Positions 19,531 to 28,170 are shown, numbered from the stretch's first letter. The stretch is 51,723 bases of DNA from Gammaproteobacteria bacterium (GCA_002717445.1 PBDY01000025.1:1-51723), one strand, 5' to 3'. Program-made: numbers and translations. The notes: generated by a model not told the origin, from the sequence alone.

Positions 19531-20111
19531 TGGCAGCGCTTCATTTTATTTATTCAACCATGAACGCCGGTAAGTCAACCGCACTATTGCAAGCAAGTCA
19601 TGGTTATCGCGAAAGAGGTCTTGAAACAATGGTTTTCACCTCTTCAAAAGACAATCGATATGGAGAATCAGAAGTGGTTTCAAGAGTTGGATTAAGAACA
19701 CCGGCTCATACCTATGCTGAATCAGATAATATCTTTGAGATGGTTCACGAAGGAAATGAGAAGAATGCATTGAGTTGTGTCCTTATCGATGAGGCACAAT
19801 TTCTTACCAAAGATCAAGTTGAGCAATTGGGGAGAATTGTCGATGAGTTGAAGATTACAGTCATGGCCTTTGGGATCAGAACTGATTTTCAGGGTGAGTT
19901 ATTTGAAGGAAGCAAATATTTACTGGCTTGGGCTGATCGATTGAAAGAGCTTCGTGCCGTCTGTCATTGTGGAATGAAAGCTACCATGATTGTTCGTGTT
20001 AGCGAGGAGGGTTCAATAATAAGATCAGGTGATCAGGTTGAGATTGGAGGCAATGAAAGATATCTCTCTCTTTGTCGTAAGCATTTTTACAGCGGAATTA
20101 TTGGCTCTTAG
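19527..20111 (+). CDS. tdk: Thymidine kinase
   Basis: Type II thymidine kinase that phosphorylates thymidine (or deoxyuridine) to the monophosphate in salvage. P-loop MNAGKST is at about residues 12-18, the Walker B-like VLIDEAQFL follows, and the zinc-binding cysteines CHC and LCRKH lie in the C-terminal lasso region. Length 194 residues. Two adjacent ATGs (19527, 19530) are possible starts; the first overlaps the lptE stop. It converges on nupC, its stop lying immediately beside the nupC stop. Confidence 0.96.
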   Translation: MMAALHFIYSTMNAGKSTALLQASHGYRERGLETMVFTSSKDNRYGESEVVSRVGLRTPAHTYAESDNIFEMVHEGNEKNALSCVLIDEAQFLTKDQVEQLGRIVDELKITVMAFGIRTDFQGELFEGSKYLLAWADRLKELRAVCHCGMKATMIVRVSEEGSIIRSGDQVEIGGNERYLSLCRKHFYSGIIGS

Positions 20112-21368
20112 TTAGGAGATAATTCCTACAACCAATCCTGTAAAGCAAGAGGCCAAAGTAGCTCCAATGAGAGCTTTTCCACTTACAGAAATGAGATCAG
20201 ATTTTCTTCTTGGAATCATCGTTCCAATTCCACTTAATAAAATTCCAACACTAGACAAGTTAGCAAAGCCACAAAGTGCATAGAGCATGATTACTCTGCT
20301 CTTTTCTGAAAGCACTGATGGGTCAATTGATGAGAGATTAATGTATGCTACAAATTCATTTAAAATAAATTTCACGCCTAATAATGATCCAGCAAGCTGT
20401 ATCTCGGAAGTTTGAATTCCCATACACCATGCTACTGGAGCAAATATCCAACCCGCTATCCTTTCAAGAGTAATGGGCTCATCAGAGACCATGGGTAAAA
20501 CAGCTTCTAATCCCATGTTTATAAGAGTAACTATCGTAATTAAAACCAATAGAAGCGCTGCGATATTAAGAGTAATCTGAAGGCCGTCTTGAGTCCCACT
20601 GGTCAATGCATCCATTGTTCCTCTATAAAGTTTTGATTCTTCTATCTCCTTTTTTTTCTCAGTTTTTATATCACTCGGCATCATTAGGTTTGCATACATT
20701 ATTGCTGCAGGAACAGATATGATGGATGCAGTTAGAAAGTGGGTTATGAGATTGATTGTGTATAACTCTGAAAGCATGGTTACGAATACAACCATAACCC
20801 CTCCTGAGATGGTTGACATACCAACTGTCATTAAAACTAAGAGTTCATGTTTAGTCATTTTTCCAAGATATGGCCTAATCAATAAGGGCGCTTCGACTTG
20901 GCCAAAAATAATGTTCGCGGTTGAACTTAACCCAATTGGACCTCCAACATTCAATGGCTTTTTAAAGAGGGTAGAAATTGCTCTAATGATTATAGGTAAG
21001 ATTTTCCAATGCCAAAAAATCGCAGATAAAGCAGAGACAACAATGATTAGCATTAAACCAGAAAAGATGAAAATATTGGCTACACCAGGATCTATGACCT
21101 CGAATGGTTTTGGTGCACCTTCAGCCAAGTAACCAAAAACAAACCCTGTCCCTTTATCGGTTGCTTCCTTTAAAGCCAAGACACCATTTGATAGAGAGTT
21201 AAATGCATTGGTTATGGGCGGAACCTTTAGGAGAAGGAAAGATAATGCGAACTGCAGGATGATCGCATTCAATAAATATAATAAATTTATTTTTCTAAAA
21301 TTATTGGTAAACATAACACCAAGAAGAATCAGGATGACGCCGCCAACAATAATCTGAATGATTTCCAT
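20112..21368 (-). CDS. nupC: NupC-family concentrative nucleoside transporter
   Basis: Inner-membrane CNT permease importing nucleosides with protons or sodium. It has about ten hydrophobic segments and the family blocks GQVEAPLLIRPYL, MTVGMSTISGGVM and the C-terminal CGFANLSSVGILLSGIG. I place the start at the ATG 21368, although a TTG lies directly upstream (21371). Length 418 residues. It follows the 2-oxoglutarate oxygenase by nine bases on the same strand and abuts tdk, so both genes point to pyrimidine nucleoside salvage. Confidence 0.93.
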   Translation of the reverse strand: MEIIQIIVGGVILILLGVMFTNNFRKINLLYLLNAIILQFALSFLLLKVPPITNAFNSLSNGVLALKEATDKGTGFVFGYLAEGAPKPFEVIDPGVANIFIFSGLMLIIVVSALSAIFWHWKILPIIIRAISTLFKKPLNVGGPIGLSSTANIIFGQVEAPLLIRPYLGKMTKHELLVLMTVGMSTISGGVMVVFVTMLSELYTINLITHFLTASIISVPAAIMYANLMMPSDIKTEKKKEIEESKLYRGTMDALTSGTQDGLQITLNIAALLLVLITIVTLINMGLEAVLPMVSDEPITLERIAGWIFAPVAWCMGIQTSEIQLAGSLLGVKFILNEFVAYINLSSIDPSVLSEKSRVIMLYALCGFANLSSVGILLSGIGTMIPRRKSDLISVSGKALIGATLASCFTGLVVGIIS

Positions 21369-21377
21369 CAAATTAGT

Positions 21378-22304
21378 TTACAGCAATTTGATTTCATATA
21401 AACGTTGTTGTAAGAAATCATCAGCCATGATTCCTTCTGGATATTTATTTGGATGATCATCATCCACACAGGACCCAAGCGTTTGAATAAACCAGTCAGG
21501 ATTGGGATGAAGAAAGAAAGGAATTGAAAACCTCGAACTATTTTTTGAAACATCACTCGGTGTATTGACTCTGTGAATCACTGAGGGGAGACGGTGGTTT
21601 GTAAAACGCTCTAACATATCGCCGACATTACACACAACTGTGCTTTGCGGTGTTTCAACAGGATGCCATTCTTCGTCTATGCATATTTCAAGCCCAGGTT
21701 TATTGCCCCCAATCAGAAGCGTAATTAGGTTAATGTCCCCATGAGCACCCGATCGTTCACCCGACTCTATCTCATAAGGCGGATAGTGAATTGCTCGAAG
21801 AACACTGTTGCCATCATTGATATGAGAATTAAAGTATTGCTTATCCAAATCAAGATAAATCGCGATCGCTTTCATCAACTCTTTTCCAAATTCATCAAAA
21901 GCTTTGTAGAGCTCATTCACCGTCCTTTTAAAGTCTTCGATTTCTGAGACATGCACATTGTTAAACATATATTGTCTATAGGGATGGTCTTCGTTTAAAT
22001 TTCTCCCAACTTGCCAGAACTCTTTAAGGTCGGCATGTTTGCCACCTTTGGGTGTCTCTATTTTATAGGGAGTATAGCCTCTGGCGCCTCCTAGATCTTT
22101 TTTGAAATATTGCATCTTGAATTCCTCAGACCTTTCAAAGAATTCAGAAAAGATTTCAAGGGATTTATTCACTAGTGACTCAGGAATTGGGTGGTCATTA
22201 ATGCCACAAAACCCGGTCTTTTTATGATTTTCACCAAGCTTTCTTGCAAACTCTTGAGGATCTTCAAGCCAAGCTTTAAAACTGATTGTTTCAACAATGC
22301 TCAT
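21378..22304 (-). CDS. 2-oxoglutarate/Fe(II)-dependent oxygenase, isopenicillin N synthase family
   Basis: Non-haem iron oxygenase of the IPNS-like fold; the substrate is unknown. The N-terminal DIOX_N region is residues 1-130 or so (GFCGINDHPIP). The jelly-roll core carries iron ligands His188-x-Asp190 and His244 (SGAHGDINLITLL, VIHRVNTP) and the 2-oxoglutarate motif Arg258-x-Ser260. All metal and cosubstrate residues are intact, so it should be active. Length 308 residues. It is two bases after hisI and nine before nupC. Relatives include plant and fungal oxidases and thymine hydroxylases. A role in nucleobase or nucleoside oxidation is inferred from neighbours only. Confidence 0.85.
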   Translation of the reverse strand: MSIVETISFKAWLEDPQEFARKLGENHKKTGFCGINDHPIPESLVNKSLEIFSEFFERSEEFKMQYFKKDLGGARGYTPYKIETPKGGKHADLKEFWQVGRNLNEDHPYRQYMFNNVHVSEIEDFKRTVNELYKAFDEFGKELMKAIAIYLDLDKQYFNSHINDGNSVLRAIHYPPYEIESGERSGAHGDINLITLLIGGNKPGLEICIDEEWHPVETPQSTVVCNVGDMLERFTNHRLPSVIHRVNTPSDVSKNSSRFSIPFFLHPNPDWFIQTLGSCVDDDHPNKYPEGIMADDFLQQRLYEIKLL

Positions 22305-22306
22305 AA

Positions 22307-22762
22307 TCAGAGTTTAGTGGGATTGGGCGCATCTCCATACACACTTTCAGGATCAAAAACTTTCTCACTTTCGGTGAACTCGAGTTGAGTTTTTTGATCT
22401 TTAGAAATAATTTTTCGATAAAAGCAGCTTCGATAACCCACATGGCAGCTTGCCCCGCCCATGACTTTAACTTTAGCCCATATAGTATCTTGATCGTCAT
22501 CAATCATGAGCTCATCGACATGCTGAAAAAAACCGCTGGTTGCACCCTTATGCCAGAGGACATTTCTGCTTCTGCTGAAGTAGTGCATTTGGCCAGTATC
22601 GATTGTTTCCTTAAGGGCCTCATGATTCATGTAACCATGCATCAAAAGCTCTCCCGATTCGACATCTGAGGTCACAACCGGTATTAAACCATCTGCATCG
22701 AATTTGGGGGCTAGCCCAATTCCTTCTTCGACTTCCTCAATACTGACTCTTTCTTGAAACAT
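22307..22762 (-). CDS. hisI: Phosphoribosyl-AMP cyclohydrolase-like protein (HisI, stand-alone)
   Basis: HisI opens the adenine ring of phosphoribosyl-AMP in histidine synthesis. Family blocks [17 protein letters not shown] (61-77) and [13 protein letters not shown] are clear. The metal site reads Asp88-Asp89-Asp90-Gln91-Asp92. The usual cysteine in the middle of DCDxD, a zinc ligand, is Asp89 here, while Cys106 and Cys113 remain. At 151 residues there is no fused HisE domain. No other his gene is near. It is divergent from cysS (87-base spacer). Probably a true cyclohydrolase of a variant subfamily, but another ring-opening role is possible. Confidence 0.85.
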   Translation of the reverse strand: MFQERVSIEEVEEGIGLAPKFDADGLIPVVTSDVESGELLMHGYMNHEALKETIDTGQMHYFSRSRNVLWHKGATSGFFQHVDELMIDDDQDTIWAKVKVMGGASCHVGYRSCFYRKIISKDQKTQLEFTESEKVFDPESVYGDAPNPTKL

Positions 22763-22849
22763 CTTTTCTTTAATCCGTTAACTAATGACCACAGAATCTT
22801 ATTAAAACATTAGGTATTATAACTTTCATAAATGCAATAAAAACCAAAA

Positions 22850-24211
22850 ATGAAGATCAATCTCTATAATTCAAACACCAAGAGCAAGGAATTATTTGTT
22901 CCCATCGACTCTAAGAAGGTCGCAATGTATGTATGTGGGCCCACCGTATATAGCTTTCCTCACATTGGAAATGCAAGAGGCCCTGTCATATTTGATGTTT
23001 TAGCAAGACTCTTGAGAAGAGAATATAAGCTCACATACGTGAGAAACATAACGGATCTAGAAGACAAGATCTATCAAGCAGCTGATGAGGAAGGTGTTGA
23101 TATATCAGAAATCACAGAGCGATATACAAAAATTTATCAAGACGATATGAATGCACTAGGAGTCAAAAAACCAGATATAGAGCCATTGGCCACAGAGCAT
23201 ATTGGTGAAATGATTGAAATGATTCAGGGTTTAATTGACAAAGGTCATGCATATCAGAATCAAGACCATGTGTTTTTCAATATAGATACATTTTCTGATT
23301 ATGGGTTTCTTTCAAATCGAACAGAAGAAGAGCAGATTTCAGGGGCTCGAATAAAATCCTCTGAAATAAAGAAAAATCAAAGAGACTTTGTTTTATGGAA
23401 ACCATCTACTGGAGACATTCCTGGTTGGGAAAGTCCTTGGGGTTATGGAAGGCCGGGTTGGCACCTTGAATGTTCTGCAATGGCAAAGAAATATCTTGGA
23501 AAAACTTTAGATATCCATGGGGGCGGAAGTGATCTATTGTTTCCTCATCATGAAAATGAATGCGCTCAAAGCATGTGTTCCCATTCTGGAAAACCACTGG
23601 CCAATTATTGGGTTCATAATGGGATGATCGATTTTGATAATGTAAAAATGTCTAAATCCGAGGGAAACTTGTTGCTTATTCGAGATCTTTTGCAAGAAAT
23701 CAGGCCAGAAGTTATTCGTATGGCATTTCTGACCACACACTACCGTAAGCCAATCAATTGGAACGATGCGCTGATTATTGATTCAGAGAAAAAGCTTGAT
23801 CGTTTGTATGGATCGATCAGAAAGTTAGGGCATATATCACCAGGCGAGCCTTCTGGGGGCGTTATCAATGCGCTTGCAGATGATATCAATACGCCTAAGG
23901 CACTGAGTGAACTCTTTGCCATCGTAAAGAAAATCAATAATGCAAAATCGGATGAAGAATCTAAGCAGCTGGCATCAATCCTCATTGGGTCTGCCAATTT
24001 ATTGGGCTTAATGAATGAGAGTGCTGAAACTTGGTTTGATGATTTAAACATTGATGTTGATGAAGCATTGATCGAACGACTGCTTAATGAAAGAGAAGAA
24101 GCGAGATCAAATAAAGATTTTGGAAGGGCAGACCAGATTAGGCAGGAAATAGAGTCACTTGGTGTATCCATAGAAGATGGTCCTAATGGCCCGGTTTTGA
24201 TGAAAAATTAA
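22850..24211 (+). CDS. cysS: Cysteinyl-tRNA synthetase
   Basis: Class Ia synthetase charging tRNA-Cys. Cys29 begins the zinc site, HIGN is at 38-41 ([14 protein letters not shown]), WHLECSAMA supplies further zinc ligands and KMSKS is at 266-270. Length 453 residues. It appears to open a seven-gene plus-strand series ending at rlmH. A TATTATAA stretch at 22815-22822 could be a -10 box, but no good -35 is seen. Confidence 0.98.
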   Translation: MKINLYNSNTKSKELFVPIDSKKVAMYVCGPTVYSFPHIGNARGPVIFDVLARLLRREYKLTYVRNITDLEDKIYQAADEEGVDISEITERYTKIYQDDMNALGVKKPDIEPLATEHIGEMIEMIQGLIDKGHAYQNQDHVFFNIDTFSDYGFLSNRTEEEQISGARIKSSEIKKNQRDFVLWKPSTGDIPGWESPWGYGRPGWHLECSAMAKKYLGKTLDIHGGGSDLLFPHHENECAQSMCSHSGKPLANYWVHNGMIDFDNVKMSKSEGNLLLIRDLLQEIRPEVIRMAFLTTHYRKPINWNDALIIDSEKKLDRLYGSIRKLGHISPGEPSGGVINALADDINTPKALSELFAIVKKINNAKSDEESKQLASILIGSANLLGLMNESAETWFDDLNIDVDEALIERLLNEREEARSNKDFGRADQIRQEIESLGVSIEDGPNGPVLMKN

Positions 24212-24214
24212 TCA

Positions 24215-24628
24215 ATGGAATCATTAGGAGAAATTCAACGTTCGATCTCTGAAGAGTTTGAAATTTTTGATACTTGGATGGAAAAATATGAGTACATCAT
24301 CGATTTGGGTAGGCAGTTAGAGACTTTTCCAGAAGAGCAAATGATTGACGAAAATAGAATACATGGGTGTCAATCAAGCGTCTGGTTTGTAACCTCTAAG
24401 GAGGATGGTTTATTCAAGTGCAAGGCGAGCAGTGACTCTGCAATTGTTTCAGGCCTCATTGCACTATTATTGAGGATATATGACAACCAAAAACCATCTG
24501 AGATTGTGAAGGAAGAGCCAAAATTTATTTCTATGATTGGTTTAAATGAGCATCTAAGCCCAACGAGAAATAATGGTTTGAATTTAATGATAGCTAGGAT
24601 CAAAAAAGATGCTGGCTCAATGGCTTAG
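24215..24628 (+). CDS. sufE: Cysteine desulfuration protein SufE
   Basis: Sulfur-acceptor protein that takes persulfide from a cysteine desulfurase (SufS or CsdA) for Fe-S cluster building. The conserved loop RIHGCQSSVWF carries acceptor Cys52. Length 137 residues, as for SufE/CsdE. No sufS, sufB, sufC or csdA lies in the window, so its partner is encoded elsewhere. It could equally be the CsdE paralogue. It follows cysS by three bases. Confidence 0.92.
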   Translation: MESLGEIQRSISEEFEIFDTWMEKYEYIIDLGRQLETFPEEQMIDENRIHGCQSSVWFVTSKEDGLFKCKASSDSAIVSGLIALLLRIYDNQKPSEIVKEEPKFISMIGLNEHLSPTRNNGLNLMIARIKKDAGSMA

Positions 24629-24636
24629 AAATTCTC

Positions 24637-24870
24637 ATGAGACGGATCATTATTCTTTACCAAAAGTTTATTTCCCCCTATATCCCAGCTTCTTGTAGGT
24701 ATTTTCCAACCTGCTCACAATACGCAATAGATGCCATTGATCAACATGGATCAATCAAAGGATTTATTCTCATGACAATGAGAGTTATTAGATGCAATCC
24801 ATTCTTTGAAGGAGGACACGACCCAGTGCCAGAAAAATTTCAAATCTTAGGGAATTATAGAGATAATTAA
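24637..24870 (+). CDS. yidD: Membrane protein insertion efficiency factor YidD
   Basis: Small amphipathic membrane-associated protein that assists YidC-dependent insertion. Diagnostic sequence: YQKFISPYIPASCRYFPTCS, then YAIDAIDQHG and the C-terminal RVIRCNPFFEGGHDPVP. Length 77 residues. It usually sits between rnpA and yidC; here it lies in the sufE-ycaR-holA run, away from them. Confidence 0.95.
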   Translation: MRRIIILYQKFISPYIPASCRYFPTCSQYAIDAIDQHGSIKGFILMTMRVIRCNPFFEGGHDPVPEKFQILGNYRDN

Positions 24871-24872
24871 GT

Positions 24873-25115
24873 ATGGATGATCGATTGCTTAAAATTCTTA
24901 GATGCCCTTCAAGCGGAAATGAGCTCATACCGATTGATGCCGATTCAATAAAGGATGTTGATTTGAACAAAGACTTAAGCTCTAAAGCAAAGACCTATTT
25001 TAATGAAGGCCAAAGCAAGGCCATTTTATTGAATATTGATTCTAAAATTGCGTACCCAATCATTGATAATATCCCGATGATTGATATTGCCCATATGATT
25101 GATATGAATGACTAG
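24873..25115 (+). CDS. ycaR: Trm112/YcaR-family protein (UPF0434)
   Basis: Small protein of the Trm112p-like family, a partner or stabiliser of methyltransferases in other organisms; the bacterial role is unsettled. The N-terminus MDDRLLKILRCP and the C-terminal AYPIIDNIPMI are the family signatures. At 80 residues it is longer than YcaR (about 60), with an insert near residues 25-50. Only one cysteine (Cys11) of the usual zinc knuckle remains. It overlaps holA by eight bases. Confidence 0.85.
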   Translation: MDDRLLKILRCPSSGNELIPIDADSIKDVDLNKDLSSKAKTYFNEGQSKAILLNIDSKIAYPIIDNIPMIDIAHMIDMND

Positions 25116-26109
25116 CCAATTTGAAGAAAAAGAAGTCCAACCGATGTATTTCATTCATGGAGCTGAAGATCTACTCATTCTAGAGTCTCAAGATGATATT
25201 CGAAAATCTGCATATGCAGAGGGCTTTACAGAGCGCTCCCGATTCTACTTTGATGCCAGATCAAATTGGGACGGCGTCTTTGCAGAGTTAAAGAGTCCAT
25301 CACTTTTTTCTGAAAAAAAGATTATTGAGATCAATCTGCCTTTAGGCAGACCTGGAAAGACTGGCTCTGCTGCTTTAATAGAATTAATGGAAATTCTTAC
25401 AGAGGATCATCTGCTTATTCTGATCTGTGGGAAATTAGAAAAAGATGTAATGAGGACAAAATGGTTTAAGGTTTATTCAAGCAAAGCCAAAGTCATTGAA
25501 TGTAAGAAAGTTTATCCTTCACAGATGCCAGGATGGATATCAAAGAGACTGAGGGATAAAGCGCTATCTATTGATAAGGATGCTTTGGAGATGTTTGTTG
25601 CGCTGACCGAAGGAAATCTTTTTGCTGCAATGCAATCTATTGATCGATTGATGTTAATGGAGATTGATCAAAAAGTTACTCTTGATGATGTGAATGATTG
25701 TGTTGCGGATGGCGCTCATTTCGACCTATTTCAATTAACTGATGCTGCCATTTCTAGCAATAGCGCAAGAGCATTCAATATATTTAGACGTCTTCAGAAA
25801 GAGGGAATGCAGCCTTTCGAAGTCATGAGAGTGATCAATTGGGAGATAAGAAATTTATTTAATATTAGTCTGGATGTCTCATCTGGTAATTCTGTTAAGC
25901 AGAGCATGGATCGTGCAAAGATCTGGCAGAGTAAGCAACAACTCATTGGCAATTTTCTCAATCGTGTGAGTCATCAATATATGGAATCAATTTTAGGTCA
26001 AGCATGTTCCGTTGATAAAGTGATCAAAGGAGCAGCAGCTGGCAACCCTTGGCATGAAATTGGAAGGCTTTTATATATGATTGCAGACCCACAAAGTAAA
26101 ACCGCATGA
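25108..26109 (+). CDS. holA: DNA polymerase III subunit delta
   Basis: Clamp-loader subunit that opens the beta sliding clamp. The N-terminal AAA+-like domain begins QPMYFIHGAEDLLILES, and the helical C-terminal collar domain contains the conserved GMQPFEVMRVINWEIRNL block. Length 333 residues (E. coli 343). The divergent sequence and family pattern fit HolA. Its rsfS neighbour is as in E. coli, but nadD, normally in between, is missing. It overlaps both flanking genes. Confidence 0.93.
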   Translation: MTSQFEEKEVQPMYFIHGAEDLLILESQDDIRKSAYAEGFTERSRFYFDARSNWDGVFAELKSPSLFSEKKIIEINLPLGRPGKTGSAALIELMEILTEDHLLILICGKLEKDVMRTKWFKVYSSKAKVIECKKVYPSQMPGWISKRLRDKALSIDKDALEMFVALTEGNLFAAMQSIDRLMLMEIDQKVTLDDVNDCVADGAHFDLFQLTDAAISSNSARAFNIFRRLQKEGMQPFEVMRVINWEIRNLFNISLDVSSGNSVKQSMDRAKIWQSKQQLIGNFLNRVSHQYMESILGQACSVDKVIKGAAAGNPWHEIGRLLYMIADPQSKTA

Positions 26110-26453
26110 CAGAAAACCGCATCTTAGATTTAGCAATGGCAGTAATGGAAGACATGAAGGCCATTGATGTAGATGCAATCGATGTAAGGGAATTGACTTC
26201 GATCTGTGATTACATGATATTTTGTACAGGCACCTCTAACCGCCATGCTCGCTCTATTGTTGATCGGGTGGGTGAGAAGATGAAGGAAATCAGCATGCCA
26301 GTCTTGGGAATTGAAGGCTATGATTCAGGACAATGGGTTTTGATAGATCTTGGAGATGCCATTCTTCATGTCATGCTCAGTGATGTTAGAAAATTTTATA
26401 AATTGGAAGATTTATGGAGTATCGGAGCAGACTTTTCAATCAATGAAAATTAA
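26106..26453 (+). CDS. rsfS: Ribosomal silencing factor RsfS
   Basis: Binds L14 and blocks 30S-50S joining when nutrients are short. Family core DYMIFCTGTSNRHARSIVDRV and EGYDSGQWVLIDLGDAILHVM are clear, the latter read as two parts around Gly-Gln-Trp. Length 115 residues (E. coli 105). ATGA overlap with holA and an 11-base overlap with rlmH. Confidence 0.95.
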   Translation: MTENRILDLAMAVMEDMKAIDVDAIDVRELTSICDYMIFCTGTSNRHARSIVDRVGEKMKEISMPVLGIEGYDSGQWVLIDLGDAILHVMLSDVRKFYKLEDLWSIGADFSINEN

Positions 26454-26910
26454 GATCATCAGTGTTACCAGTAAAAAAAATCAATTCAATAGCGAAATTG
26501 ATCGATACATAAAAATGCTGCCATCTTTTATGAAAGTTGAGCAACTAGAGCTACCAATTTCCAAGAGATCAAAACAAAAAGCGATCCTCCAAAATATCGA
26601 AGAAGAGTCTGAAAGAATTCTCAGACACATCGGTCCATCGGATTATCTGATTATTATGGATGAGCACGGAAAGCAGATAGATACAATCGAATTCTCAGAG
26701 TGGCTCAAGCGATGGATGGACGAAAGCGCTCAACCAGTTTTGGTTATCGGTGGTCCGGATGGTTTGGGTCAATCCATCAAAGAAAGAGCCAATGCATCTC
26801 TTTCTTTGTCAAGCCTAACATATGCTCACAGCATGGTTCCTTTGATCTTGGCAGAGCAACTCTATAGGGCTTGGTCTATTCTTGATAATCAACCTTATCA
26901 TCGCCAATGA
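26443..26910 (+). CDS. rlmH: 23S rRNA pseudouridine-1915 N3-methyltransferase RlmH
   Basis: SPOUT-family methyltransferase modifying pseudouridine 1915 in helix 69 of 23S rRNA. The true start is the ATG at 26443 (MKIKIISVTSK), giving 155 residues, the same as E. coli. An open frame continues upstream to 26350 inside rsfS but its extra 31 residues are not family sequence. The SAM-binding knot VIGGPDGLGQSI and the C-terminal LSLSSLTYAHSM...EQLYRAW...YHR are intact. Confidence 0.96.
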   Translation: MKIKIISVTSKKNQFNSEIDRYIKMLPSFMKVEQLELPISKRSKQKAILQNIEEESERILRHIGPSDYLIIMDEHGKQIDTIEFSEWLKRWMDESAQPVLVIGGPDGLGQSIKERANASLSLSSLTYAHSMVPLILAEQLYRAWSILDNQPYHRQ

Positions 26911-26938
26911 AATTCATGTTCCTTTCATAATTGCTGAG

Positions 26939-26944
26939 TATAAT
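26939..26944 (+). promoter_or_regulatory. Candidate -10 box for yhdP-nit-tldD
   Basis: A perfect TATAAT lies 30 bases before the yhdP-like ATG, inside the 64-base spacer after rlmH. No clear -35 is found at 16-18 bases. Transcription would start near 26951, leaving a leader of about 24 bases. It may mark a separate operon from the cysS-rlmH series. Confidence 0.4.
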
Positions 26945-26974
26945 TTCTCTACATAACTTATTAACCAACCTACG

Positions 26975-28153
26975 ATGATAAAATCCATAATTTCAATTAC
27001 ATTCAAAATTATATTTTCAGCTCTGTTTGTATCGATCGTTGCAATTGGAATAACAATGCTTTTTTTATCCTTTTTCAAGCCTCAGATTGAAAATGAATTG
27101 AATCAATTGGTTCTTGAGAACAGGTCAGAGATAGATGAAATCATTGAAAAACGATTATCCCTCGAATTTGAATATAAAGACTTAATTGCCACTTATGAAA
27201 GACATTCAATTAATGATTTTAAGATACAGTTTTCCTTTAGAGATGTTCAAATGGCACAGATTGACGACCCATTGCCTGTTGATATCGATGAATTAAATGT
27301 TGCGATTGATCTTATTCAATCGCTTCTTAACCAAATGCCAGTAATCACTGCGATCATCATTAATGGCAGCGACATTCAGTTCAGTCATAATAATCAGAAT
27401 GGTTACATGATTAATAATATTCCAATCTCGCAATTTAAATTACCAAAAAGGAAGGGGCTTAAGAGGCCGTCACTGGAGTTAAAGTCCATTTCTGCAACAG
27501 CAATAGACATCGTGCATCTACAGAAAACTGTTGGCCTTAGCGACGTGATTGAGAGCGATGATGCTGCATTTAATTTGAATCTTAAATGGGATGAAGCCCC
27601 AAGGAAGCAGGAGGTATTGTTTGCCAATGGAAATATCGACCTTTTGATCATGGATGGGGTTATTAATACCAAGGAATCTGTCCCTGGAAAGGCATTGTCG
27701 ATTTTTAGCTTCTCTCAGCTACCCAAGCGTTTTTTGCTTAATTTCGAAGATGTTTTGAACGATGGGTTGGTTTTTGACTATATCCAGGGTGGGATTTTAC
27801 TTCAAGATCGTATAGCGTTTACTTGCAATCTCACTCTGAATACAAAAACGGTAGACGTGTTAATCATCGGCGCATCAGATCTTGAGCAGAGGACCTATGA
27901 TCAGACGATGATTGTTGATCCCGATGTATCTGATATTTTGACAGGCGGAGCTGCTGTTTTAGCCGGACCTGCCGCCGCTGCATCGATGTTTCTATTGTCC
28001 AAAATTTTGAGTAGGCCAGAGGAGGATACATTGAGCTATTTTGATCTTTCAGGCGAATGGAAAAAACCAGAGATTGAGCCCATTCAAGTCGATGAAATTG
28101 ATCGTTCACTGATAGAGAATTGTGATCAATTTCTTCCAAATGTATCCGATTAA
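26975..28153 (+). CDS. yhdP: Drastically shortened YhdP-family (AsmA-like/DUF3971) envelope protein
   Basis: Full-length YhdP (about 1260 residues in E. coli) is an inner-membrane-anchored AsmA-like bridge implicated in phospholipid transport to the outer membrane. This 392-residue protein keeps an N-terminal membrane helix (7-32), the following AsmA-like start (ENELNQLVLENRSEID) and the C-terminal YhdP region (SQLPKRFLLNFEDVL, FDYIQGGILL, the GPAAAA stretch, DLSGEWKKPEIEPI). Roughly 800-900 central residues are absent. Context supports identity: yhdP-nit-tldD is the usual order. The frame is intact, with no sign of pseudogene decay. It could be a separate small AsmA-like family. Confidence 0.8.
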   Translation: MIKSIISITFKIIFSALFVSIVAIGITMLFLSFFKPQIENELNQLVLENRSEIDEIIEKRLSLEFEYKDLIATYERHSINDFKIQFSFRDVQMAQIDDPLPVDIDELNVAIDLIQSLLNQMPVITAIIINGSDIQFSHNNQNGYMINNIPISQFKLPKRKGLKRPSLELKSISATAIDIVHLQKTVGLSDVIESDDAAFNLNLKWDEAPRKQEVLFANGNIDLLIMDGVINTKESVPGKALSIFSFSQLPKRFLLNFEDVLNDGLVFDYIQGGILLQDRIAFTCNLTLNTKTVDVLIIGASDLEQRTYDQTMIVDPDVSDILTGGAAVLAGPAAAASMFLLSKILSRPEEDTLSYFDLSGEWKKPEIEPIQVDEIDRSLIENCDQFLPNVSD

Positions 28154-28170
28154 TTGATTATATTAATGAG

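Noticed and set aside
20719-21132. 137-residue plus-strand frame inside nupC
   Set aside because: Reverse-strand shadow of a membrane protein gene with no recognisable family and no ribosome-binding site.
26350-26442. Upstream extension of rlmH inside rsfS
   Set aside because: The added 31 residues are the rsfS sequence in another frame. RlmH family proteins start MKIKII-like, which matches ATG 26443 and yields exactly 155 residues.
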